The position numbers were made by a program, and so were the translations under genes. Under the pieces are notes generated by a model. That model was given only the letters and a program-made list of their open reading frames with translations, was not told where the DNA came from and did no database searches. A stretch of 12,823 bases of DNA from Candidatus Nomurabacteria bacterium (GTDB lineage Bacteria > Patescibacteriota > Minisyncoccia > Phycocordibacterales > UBA9973), in assembly GCA_027327845.1 (NCBI GenBank), contig DAHVYC010000009.1, positions 1 through 12,823 on the forward strand. Direction: 5' to 3'. Of the stretch, positions 4,638 to 11,423 are shown one piece after another. Each line of letters starts with the position of its first letter. Position 1 is the stretch's first letter.

Positions 4638-6596
4638 ATGAAACACCTAACGCATAAAAAATATTTTTCATATTTTATTTACTCATTACTTTTTATAAGC
4701 ATAATTGTCACACTTCCTTTATTTGGTGTTCCTTCGGCCCATGCCATGACCCCGACTCTCTATATTTCACCGCTCTCAGACGGGGATTCTGTTCAATTGA
4801 ATATAACCGGTGATCCTAATACCAGCGTTTTGTTCTATTACACTAAAGCCGGTTCCGGTCAACAGATAACTCCAATAGGGAATACCAATTCAAGCGGTAC
4901 GCTCCTTTACACAATCAGCAGCTCTTATTATGGTATATCTTCCGGAAGCGCAGTGCATGTGACCTTGGGAGGAATTAATGGGACTCAATCGCAGGAAGTT
5001 ACCTGGCCGTCCGTTTCTTCCTATGTTTCGGGCAATAATATGCTTTCTTTAAGTCAGACCGGACTTGTGCTTTCGATCGGACAATCATCCACCTTAACAG
5101 CCAGCAATTTGAATTCGAGTACTTTATATCTTTCAGCCAATACAAATCCCAAAATAGCGAATTTAAACATAAATGGAAGTCAGATTACCGTATATGCGAA
5201 TAGCTACGGCTCGACTGTTGCGACTTTCTGTCTTATTAGCAACAGTTCAAACTGTTCAAGCGTTTATATAACCGTTCAAAATTCAAATGCTCAACCACTT
5301 ACATTCAGTCAAAGCAGTGTTTCGATGTATTCAGGACAGAGTATCTCTATTCAAGTTTCCGGCGGATCTGGATCCTATACGGTTCTAAGTAATTCAAGTC
5401 AGAATCAGGGAGCCGTTACTGCCAGTATTTCCGGGAATAATGTGGTTTTAAGCACCAATAGTACTTCGGGATCTTCCTCCATAACCGTATGTACTACGGA
5501 TATGGTTTCTTGTGGGATTATAAATGTTACTATAGGGAATAATACAAATTCTGCCAATGTTACTTTTAGCCAGAATAATCCTACCATTTCTGTCGGACAA
5601 AGCTTGAATGTAAATATATATGGTCCTACAAATAGTTTGTTTTATGTATCTTCCAATTCAAATCCTGGAGTAGTGCAAGCCAATTTATCCAACTCTGTTT
5701 TGACTCTTATAGGAATAGGAAGTGGCTCATCCAATTTAAGTATTTGTGCTTCTTCTAGCAATTGCGGTACCTTAGCTGTTACCGTGAATTACAGTTCAAG
5801 CAGCGGTTCTCGCTTGGTCCTAAGCCAGGAGAGCGTAAATCTTTCTGTCGGGCAAACGGTAAGCGTGACTATATCCGGTGGAAGCATGCCATACAATATA
5901 TCTTCTTCTGCGGATAATATTTTTCGTCCCACGCTTAATGTGAATGTTCTTAGCATATACGGAGTATCAAACGGATCTTCGCTTATGAACATATGTTCAT
6001 ATTCAGGCAGTTGTGCCACTCTTTCTGTCACCGTCGGTTCTTCTTATCAAAGCAGTTATTCTTCCTCGCTTCCTTCCGGATGTACTTCAAGCTCAGGGTA
6101 CAGTGCTATTACAGGATTATCTTGTTCCGGAACTTCTACCGCCAGCACACTGCCGTATGGTTGTACTACGGCGACAGGATATAGTTCTATAACCGGGCTT
6201 TCTTGTAGCAGTACATCAACCTCTATAGTTGTGCCGGCAGGATGTACGGCCTCTACGATATTCAGTTCAGTGACCGGACAAACTTGTCCGAATTACGTTG
6301 CTGGCACATCTTCCGCTTCTTCGTCATCTTCTTCATCCAATACTTCTTCCACAACTTCTTCTAGTAGTAAAAGTTCTATTTATAAATTTACCGCAGCCCT
6401 AAAGTTAGGATCTAAGGGAGAAGAAGTCAAAGAATTACAGAAAAAACTGAAATCTTTAGGATATTACAAAGGCACAATAGACGGAAGTTTTGGTCCCCAA
6501 ACGGAAAAATCAGTAAAAGCATTTCAAAAAGCTCATAAACTATCTCAAGTTGGCAATGTTGGTCCGGGTACCAGAGCCGCATTGAATAAGAAATAG
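4638..6596 (+). CDS. secreted Ig-like repeat protein with C-terminal peptidoglycan-binding domain
   Basis: A 652-residue exported protein. Residues 1-36 are a signal peptide: basic start MKHLTHKK, hydrophobic stretch, cleavage site SAHA|M. After an N-terminal beta domain (37-134) come four Ig-like repeats at about 136-214, 221-300, 308-384 and 393-466. Each opens with an LSxS/FSQ...SVGQS-like strand and ends with a short Cys pair (FCLISNSSNC, VCTTDMVSC, ICASSSNC, ICSYSGSC) that may form a disulfide. Three Cys-containing repeats follow (LPSGCTSSSGYS..TGLSC and variants, 478-550), then a Ser-rich linker (about 553-580). A PG_binding_1 domain (586-650: LGSKGEEVKELQKKLKSLGYY...GSFGPQTEKSVKAFQ) closes the protein and should hold it to the cell wall. 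The start at 4638 was preferred over 4620 (GTG) and 4629 (ATG) because it gives the best signal peptide and the 7-nt spacing from TATAAT. No enzymatic domain is seen; adhesion or a cell-surface layer is the likely role. Confidence 0.85.
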   Translation: MKHLTHKKYFSYFIYSLLFISIIVTLPLFGVPSAHAMTPTLYISPLSDGDSVQLNITGDPNTSVLFYYTKAGSGQQITPIGNTNSSGTLLYTISSSYYGISSGSAVHVTLGGINGTQSQEVTWPSVSSYVSGNNMLSLSQTGLVLSIGQSSTLTASNLNSSTLYLSANTNPKIANLNINGSQITVYANSYGSTVATFCLISNSSNCSSVYITVQNSNAQPLTFSQSSVSMYSGQSISIQVSGGSGSYTVLSNSSQNQGAVTASISGNNVVLSTNSTSGSSSITVCTTDMVSCGIINVTIGNNTNSANVTFSQNNPTISVGQSLNVNIYGPTNSLFYVSSNSNPGVVQANLSNSVLTLIGIGSGSSNLSICASSSNCGTLAVTVNYSSSSGSRLVLSQESVNLSVGQTVSVTISGGSMPYNISSSADNIFRPTLNVNVLSIYGVSNGSSLMNICSYSGSCATLSVTVGSSYQSSYSSSLPSGCTSSSGYSAITGLSCSGTSTASTLPYGCTTATGYSSITGLSCSSTSTSIVVPAGCTASTIFSSVTGQTCPNYVAGTSSASSSSSSSNTSSTTSSSSKSSIYKFTAALKLGSKGEEVKELQKKLKSLGYYKGTIDGSFGPQTEKSVKAFQKAHKLSQVGNVGPGTRAALNKK

Positions 6597-6609
6597 AAAA
6601 GCGTATAAT
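6582..6609 (+). promoter_or_regulatory. promoter of the DoxX-like gene
   Basis: TTGAAT (6582-6587), 16 bp, TATAAT (6604-6609), leaving 6 nt before the ATG at 6616. The -35 lies inside the end of the upstream coding sequence. The predicted transcript is leaderless or nearly so. Confidence 0.55.
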
Positions 6610-6615
6610 TAAGGC

Positions 6616-7104
6616 ATGGAAAAAGGAAAATATGTTTTAGGATTGCTCAGGCTCTCTATGGGTTTTATATTTCTTTGGGCGTTTGCAGATAAATTATTCG
6701 GACTTGGTTTTTCTACTGCACCGGATAAATCTTGGCTTGTCGGTGTTTCTCCGACGGCTGGTTTTTTGCAGTTTGCGACACATGGTCCGCTTACAGTTTT
6801 CTTTCAAAATTTAGCTGGTTCTGGGTTGATTGATTGGCTTTTTATGCTTGGTTTATTGTTTATCGGGATTGCCCTATGTATCGGCATCTTCGTGAACCTA
6901 GCCAGTACTTTGGGGATAGTAATGCTTTTCCTTATGTACTTGGCAGTCGGGCTTTCTCCAGCCAATAATCCATTTATTGACGATCACCTCATGTATATAT
7001 TGATAATGTTCTTGTTTATATTTTTTGACGCTGGTATATATCTGGGGTTGGGTAGAAGATGGAACAATACCATGCTTGTAAAAAGATATTCAATTTTTAA
7101 ATAA
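6616..7104 (+). CDS. DoxX/DoxD-like integral membrane protein
   Basis: A 162-residue hydrophobic protein with about four membrane helices: YVLGLLRLSMGFIFLWAFAD (6-25), the LIDWLFMLGLLFIGIALCIG region (about 70-90), LASTLGIVMLFLMYLAVGL (95-113), and MYILIMFLFIFFDAGIYLGL (about 125-144). The opening RLSMGFIFLWAFADKLFGLGF and the DDH before the last helix are typical of DoxX-type proteins, some of which are annotated as thiosulfate:quinone oxidoreductase subunits. The actual reaction of most members is unproven; electron transfer or redox balance at the membrane is the usual suggestion. It is followed 30 bp later by a cupin gene on the same strand. The fold is likely; the function is uncertain. 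Confidence 0.78.
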   Translation: MEKGKYVLGLLRLSMGFIFLWAFADKLFGLGFSTAPDKSWLVGVSPTAGFLQFATHGPLTVFFQNLAGSGLIDWLFMLGLLFIGIALCIGIFVNLASTLGIVMLFLMYLAVGLSPANNPFIDDHLMYILIMFLFIFFDAGIYLGLGRRWNNTMLVKRYSIFK

Positions 7105-7122
7105 TTTTTTATTATTCATTAA

Positions 7123-7128
7123 TATAAA
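7123..7128 (+). promoter_or_regulatory. -10 box of the cupin gene
   Basis: TATAAA with 6 nt before the ATG at 7135, in very AT-rich sequence. No clear -35, so the gene may also be read through from the DoxX-like gene. Confidence 0.35.
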
Positions 7129-7134
7129 AATAAT

Positions 7135-7533
7135 ATGAAAGGATATAATGCAAACATAGAACAAGAAACTTTAGAAAATGAAAATTTTCGCAAGGTTTTG
7201 TATACAGCTTCGCACAGCCAGCTTGTGCTCATGAGTTTGCAACCAGGAGAAGACATAGGAATGGAAGTGCATGAAGATAATGATCAATTCTTCCGTTTTG
7301 AAAAAGGGGAGGGTAAGTGCATAATAGACGGCAATGAATATAAAGTCTCTGACGGGTCGGCGGTAGTAGTTCCTGCAGGAGCGGAACATAATGTGATAAA
7401 CACGTCCCAAACAGAAAGTTTAAAGCTCTACACTATTTATTCCCCAGCTCATCATAAAGACGGTGTAGTTAAAGCGACTAAAGCCGAAGCGGAGGCAGAT
7501 AGTCCTGAATTCGACGGCGTGACGACGGAGTAA
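7135..7533 (+). CDS. cupin-domain protein
   Basis: A 132-residue single-domain beta-barrel protein. The two cupin motifs are visible: LQPGEDIGMEVHEDNDQFF (motif 1, about 35-53) with H46, D50 and Q51 followed by E56 and GEG, and VVVPAGAEHNVINT (motif 2, about 77-90) with H85. The usual HxH pair of motif 1 is reduced to one His with Asp/Gln nearby, a pattern known in mannose-6-phosphate-isomerase-like cupins. Metal binding is likely, but the substrate cannot be told. The acidic C-terminal tail (KAEAEADSPEFDGVTTE) is probably unstructured. It sits 30 bp after the DoxX-like gene. Confidence 0.87.
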   Translation: MKGYNANIEQETLENENFRKVLYTASHSQLVLMSLQPGEDIGMEVHEDNDQFFRFEKGEGKCIIDGNEYKVSDGSAVVVPAGAEHNVINTSQTESLKLYTIYSPAHHKDGVVKATKAEAEADSPEFDGVTTE

Positions 7534-7573
7534 AACAGAAATCTCGAAAAACCGAAAAATTTTCTTGATGTAT

Positions 7574-7693
7574 AAAAACTCTTTCTTGGCATACTTTTTA
7601 TAAAACGCGCATAATTTTCTGCTGAAAATTTGCTATGCTCGGCTCGCCAGCCTGTATAATGTTTTCTAAAAAGTACGCCTGCGACGAGTTTTT
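7574..7693. repeat. 120-bp imperfect inverted repeat between cupin and helicase genes
   Basis: Arms 7574-7606 and 7661-7693 (33 bp each) pair at 26 of 33 positions, including an outer AAAAACTC/GAGTTTTT and an inner TACTTTTTATAAAAC/GTTTTCTAAAAAGTA with one mismatch. The 54-base centre holds the smaller stem AATTTTC-TGCT-GAAAATT and a TATAAT (7654-7659). It could serve as a terminator for the cupin gene, a promoter-associated structure, or a short mobile-element relic. A long minus-strand frame through here shows no protein features. Confidence 0.5.
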
Positions 7694-7721
7694 CTTGGTT
7701 TTTAATTTTTAGACAAAAGTA

Positions 7722-7727
7722 TATAAT
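7722..7727 (+). promoter_or_regulatory. -10 box of the helicase-nuclease gene
   Basis: Perfect TATAAT with 7 nt before the ATG at 7735. The -35 region is a T-rich stretch without a clear hexamer. Confidence 0.5.
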
Positions 7728-7734
7728 ATTCTTA

Positions 7735-10668
7735 ATGACTAACAGCTTATTCGACGAGAAATATAAAAAGCTCAATAAGGCCCAGAGGGAAGCTGTGGAT
7801 GCCATAGACGGACCCGTAATGGTTATTGCTGGGCCAGGTACAGGCAAAACGGAGATTTTAGCTCTCCGAATAGGGAACATTTTAAAGAAGACCGATATAG
7901 GGGCTGATGGCATTCTGTGTCTTACGTTTACTAATTCGGCCGTCCGGGCGATGAGAGATAGGTTGCGTAAATACATAGGAGGGGAAGCTTCCAGGGTAAA
8001 TGTTCTTACCTTTCATAAATTTTCTGCGGAGATCATAGACAAATATTATCAAGTACTTGATTTTGATGTATCCCCGAAAGTTCTTGAAGACGCCGAGAGC
8101 GTTTCTATATGCGATAGTATTCTAAGAGAAAACGAATGGAAACACATACGCCCTAGGGGAGATGCAGGCAGGCATTTTAAAGAACTAAAATCCTTAATCT
8201 CGCTTCTAAAGCGCGAGCGAATGTCGCCGGAAGAATTTTTGGAAGAGATAGAAAAAGAAATAACACATATCAAAAAGGATCCGGAAAGCATATCTACCCG
8301 CGGAGAGAGCAAGGGGAAAATGAAAAAAGAGTTTGTTTCAAAAATAGAAAGCTTGGAGCGGACTAAAGAGATAGTGGATTTCTATAAGCTCTACGAGGAC
8401 GCTAAAAGAGAGAAGAATCTCATGGATCACGACGATACCATAAAATACGCGCTTGAGATAGTCGAGAACTCCCTAGATGCTAGGGCCGAGATCCGCGAAG
8501 CGAACCAGTACGTGCTGATAGATGAGCACCAGGATTCGAGCGGAACCCAAAATGAACTTCTGAAAACCATATGGCAAAAAGAAGAAAAACCTAATATTTT
8601 TGCGGTAGGGGATGATCGCCAGCTTATATACGCTTTCGGAGGAGCGAAGATGTCTCATTTTGAAGAATTTAAAACCATGTTCGGTAAAGCAAAAATAATT
8701 TTCCTTACCGACAATTACAGATCCACAAAAAATATATTGGATACGGCAGATGCCTTGCTTTCCAGTTCTTTCTCAAAAGAAAAATTATCCGCTACTTTGA
8801 AAGAAAACCACGATCTAAAACTTGTAGAATGCGACTATCCTCGCGATGAGATAATAGCTTGCGGTCTTCTCTTAAAAGAGAAATTGGAAAAAGGAGAAAT
8901 TGACGAAAATAATTGCGCCATACTTGTACCCAAGAACAGGCAAGTGGTATCAGCTATACGTGTCCTTGCCGATATGGGAATAAAAGTAGCCTCTATGCAG
9001 AATTTGTCGCTTTTTGAAACCGAGGAGTTTGAGGCCATACTTAAGATTCTTAAAATATGTTCTGACAGTAATGACAGTATCTCTTTCTCAGGATTGCTTC
9101 TTGATCCAGTAATCAAAATACCGGTTTTGTCGGCTCATGATTTTCTATACAAGAAGAAAGGCAAAGAGCTTAGTTTATATGATGTTCTCTCCACACAAGA
9201 CGATCTTTTTGGTGAACATAAAGAGATAAAAGCTTTGGCGGAAAAATTAAAAAATCTGGTTTCTTCTCTCTCTACACTGGATATCTATGGAACAATACAG
9301 CTTGCTGGAGACGAGTTTCTGCTTAAGACAGCTTCCAACCATGAAGAGCTTCTCCGTAGGATAGAGGTAATAAGGAGCTTGCTTCATCTTTCATTATCTT
9401 TTTCCGAAAAGAATAATAATTCCCTTCAGGAATATATAGCTTTTATAGAGAGACTGATGGAGTACGAAGAAGAAGTACCCCTTGCCGTATTTCGAAGTGA
9501 TGAGGGGGTAAAGGTCATGACCTTACACGGGTCTAAAGGACTTGAATTTGATTTTGTGTGGATAGCGCATTTGGACGAGGGAAGTCTAATGAAAGGCAAA
9601 CGAAAGAATTTTAAACTACCAGAATCAGTGGCGGAAAAAATAGAAGAAAAAGACGAACTTGCAGCCAAGAGAGAACTTTACGTAGCCATTACCAGAGCAA
9701 AGAGATTTTGTACACTCTCTTTTTCCAGATTCTCATATAGCGGGCGTGACCAAGAACTAGCCAGGATAGTTTCCGACCTGTCATCTCTGGGAAATTTCTT
9801 TAATAAATCTTCATTTAAGGATACAGAAGAGAAAATTTTATCCCATGATCCTAAAGCATATGTAATCTCCCAAAAACAAGAAGAAACATCAAATAAAAAA
9901 AACGAACTGATAAAGATAGTATCCAAAGAATATTCTGATACAAATGTTTCTGTCTCTCTTCTAAATAATTTCTTCGAATGCCCGCGCAAGTGGTATTTTA
10001 GGAATTTACTCAAACTTCCGGAACCGCTCAGTGAGAGCCTTAAAATGGGTAATATTGTACACTCAGCTATAGATAAAATATTAAAATCACAATCTCTTCC
10101 CAAGGAAGAAGAAATTGTAAAATTAGCCGATGGAAATAAAGAAGCACTCGGAATAATCAAAAAATGGGTGAAAGAAAGATTGCCGGAAATAGAGAAAGAT
10201 AGAGAAAATGAAAAAAGTATACTTGTGCGAAGCAAATTATTTCCGAATTTGAGTATCTACGGGAAAGTGGATCTTATAGAGAAACTCAAAGACGGATCTT
10301 TTAAAGTAGTTGATTTTAAAACAGGAAATCCGAGGAAGAAAAACGATATTGAAAAAATAAATGAGGAGGGAAGGATGAGTGATTATATGCGCCAGCTGGC
10401 CATGTATTCTTTTCTTTTAGCGGAGAGCAGGAAAAATAAGCCGGACATAAAGGAATCTATTTTGGAATTTCTTGAAGCAAAAAATGAAAAAGATGAATTT
10501 TATACGACACACATAGATAGCGAAAAAATAGAACTTCTTTTAAAGGATATAAAAGATTACGAAGAATCTGTCAGAACGGGTGAATGGTTAAATAGACCTT
10601 GCAATTATAATTCTTACGGTAAAAATACCGAGTGCGAGTATTGCAAAATGGCGAAAATATACGAGTAA
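7735..10668 (+). CDS. UvrD/Rep-type helicase fused to a RecB-like PD-(D/E)XK nuclease with Fe-S cysteines
   Basis: A 977-residue superfamily 1A DNA helicase-nuclease. Helicase motifs in order: Q-motif LNKAQREAV (13-21), Walker A AGPGTGKT (32-39), TFTNSAVRAMRDR (64-76), Walker B DEHQD (263-267), VGDDRQLIYAFGGA (291-304), LTDNYRST (324-331), VKVMTLHGSKGLEFDFVWI (592-610), and ELYVAITRAKR (647-657). From about 738 a RecB-family nuclease follows: FFECPRKW (C749), GNIVHSAID (H776), GKVDLI (D846), VDFKTG (D860, K862), and QLAMYSF (888-894). C749 with C956, C967 and C970 at the end matches the four-Cys iron-sulfur staple of AddB/Cas4-type nucleases. The single chain thus joins ATP-driven unwinding to end resection, as in AddAB/AdnAB double-strand break repair, and may replace RecBCD here. 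DEHQD in place of DEYQD/DEFQD in motif II is a small departure. All catalytic residues are present. Confidence 0.93.
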   Translation: MTNSLFDEKYKKLNKAQREAVDAIDGPVMVIAGPGTGKTEILALRIGNILKKTDIGADGILCLTFTNSAVRAMRDRLRKYIGGEASRVNVLTFHKFSAEIIDKYYQVLDFDVSPKVLEDAESVSICDSILRENEWKHIRPRGDAGRHFKELKSLISLLKRERMSPEEFLEEIEKEITHIKKDPESISTRGESKGKMKKEFVSKIESLERTKEIVDFYKLYEDAKREKNLMDHDDTIKYALEIVENSLDARAEIREANQYVLIDEHQDSSGTQNELLKTIWQKEEKPNIFAVGDDRQLIYAFGGAKMSHFEEFKTMFGKAKIIFLTDNYRSTKNILDTADALLSSSFSKEKLSATLKENHDLKLVECDYPRDEIIACGLLLKEKLEKGEIDENNCAILVPKNRQVVSAIRVLADMGIKVASMQNLSLFETEEFEAILKILKICSDSNDSISFSGLLLDPVIKIPVLSAHDFLYKKKGKELSLYDVLSTQDDLFGEHKEIKALAEKLKNLVSSLSTLDIYGTIQLAGDEFLLKTASNHEELLRRIEVIRSLLHLSLSFSEKNNNSLQEYIAFIERLMEYEEEVPLAVFRSDEGVKVMTLHGSKGLEFDFVWIAHLDEGSLMKGKRKNFKLPESVAEKIEEKDELAAKRELYVAITRAKRFCTLSFSRFSYSGRDQELARIVSDLSSLGNFFNKSSFKDTEEKILSHDPKAYVISQKQEETSNKKNELIKIVSKEYSDTNVSVSLLNNFFECPRKWYFRNLLKLPEPLSESLKMGNIVHSAIDKILKSQSLPKEEEIVKLADGNKEALGIIKKWVKERLPEIEKDRENEKSILVRSKLFPNLSIYGKVDLIEKLKDGSFKVVDFKTGNPRKKNDIEKINEEGRMSDYMRQLAMYSFLLAESRKNKPDIKESILEFLEAKNEKDEFYTTHIDSEKIELLLKDIKDYEESVRTGEWLNRPCNYNSYGKNTECEYCKMAKIYE

Positions 10669-10674
10669 AACATA

Positions 10675-10703
10675 TTGGGTAAAAAGCTATTTTGTGTTAT
10701 ATT
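10675..10703 (+). promoter_or_regulatory. promoter of pheST
   Basis: TTGGGT (10675-10680), 17 bp, TATATT (10698-10703), leaving 7 nt before the ATG at 10711. It begins 6 bases after the stop codon of the helicase gene. No T-box or Phe-rich leader peptide fits in the available space. Confidence 0.5.
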
Positions 10704-10710
10704 TTCTCTA

Positions 10711-11421
10711 ATGGAAAAAGAAAAACAAAAAGGCACAGAGCACCCGCTTTCTATCGTCATAAACGAAGCGGTAAATATATTTACCGAACTTGGTTTTAGC
10801 GTGGCCACAGGCCCAGAGCTTGAGGACCAATGGCACAATTTTGATGCCTTGAATTTTCCTAAAGATCACCCAGCGCGCGATATGCAAGATACTTTTTTCA
10901 TTAAAGGATCACCAGATTATGTTTTGCGTACCCATACTTCCAATACCCAGATTCATTTTATGGAAAAATTTACCAAGGAGGGCAAAAAGCCTCCTTTCGC
11001 GATAGTTGTTCCAGGAAAAGTTTTTCGCAACGAAGCTACGGATGCAGGACACGAAATGCAATTTTACCAGCTGGAAGGATTGATGGTCGGAGAAGATATT
11101 AGCGTGGCAAATATGAAGTGGGCACTGCTCGAATTTTTCAAAAAATTTTTAGGAAAAGATGCGGAAATTCGCCTGCGTCCAAGTTTTTTTCCTTTTGTGG
11201 AGCCGGGGTTTGAGGTAGATGTAAGGCACAATGGAAAATGGATGGAGCTTCTTGGCGCTGGCATGGTTCATCCGAATGTTTTAAAGAACTGCAAGATTGA
11301 TCCGAAGAAATATCAAGGATTTGCTTTTGGTTTCGGACTTGATCGTATGGCAATGATTAAATTCGGAATTCCAGATATTCGCCTTTTTTATCAAGGAGAT
11401 TTGAGATTGAATCAGATTTAA
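10711..11421 (+). CDS. pheS: phenylalanine--tRNA ligase alpha subunit, core-only form
   Basis: Catalytic subunit that activates phenylalanine and charges tRNA-Phe. All class II motifs are present: motif 1 region GFSVATGPELEDQWHNFDAL with HPAR (28-55), motif 2 GKVFRNEATDAGHEMQFYQLEG (102-123), FPFVEPGFEVDV and GAGMVHPNVL (160-191), and motif 3 GFAFGFGLDRMAMIKFGIPDIR (203-224). The protein has 236 residues against about 330-350 in most bacteria; it opens almost at once with the core (HPLSIVI), so the roughly 90-residue N-terminal coiled coil that contacts tRNA in Thermus is missing. The ATG at 10711 was chosen over a TTG at 10675: that TTG is the likely -35, and the 12 extra codons would not restore the coiled coil. 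pheT follows after 2 bases, so the subunits are co-translated. Confidence 0.95.
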   Translation: MEKEKQKGTEHPLSIVINEAVNIFTELGFSVATGPELEDQWHNFDALNFPKDHPARDMQDTFFIKGSPDYVLRTHTSNTQIHFMEKFTKEGKKPPFAIVVPGKVFRNEATDAGHEMQFYQLEGLMVGEDISVANMKWALLEFFKKFLGKDAEIRLRPSFFPFVEPGFEVDVRHNGKWMELLGAGMVHPNVLKNCKIDPKKYQGFAFGFGLDRMAMIKFGIPDIRLFYQGDLRLNQI

Positions 11422-11423
11422 AT

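Noticed and set aside
7452..7976. 174-residue minus-strand frame over the cupin end, spacer and helicase start
   Set aside because: Both flanks are antisense to well-supported genes and the product has no recognisable domain; its open middle coincides with the inverted repeat.
9678..10235. 185-residue minus-strand frame inside the helicase-nuclease gene
   Set aside because: Ser/Leu/Phe-rich composition typical of an antisense shadow; the sense strand here carries conserved helicase motif VI and nuclease motifs.
10675..10710. Upstream TTG start for pheS
   Set aside because: The TTG is the likely -35 hexamer, the extra 12 residues match nothing in PheS, and a -10 lies between it and the ATG at 10711.
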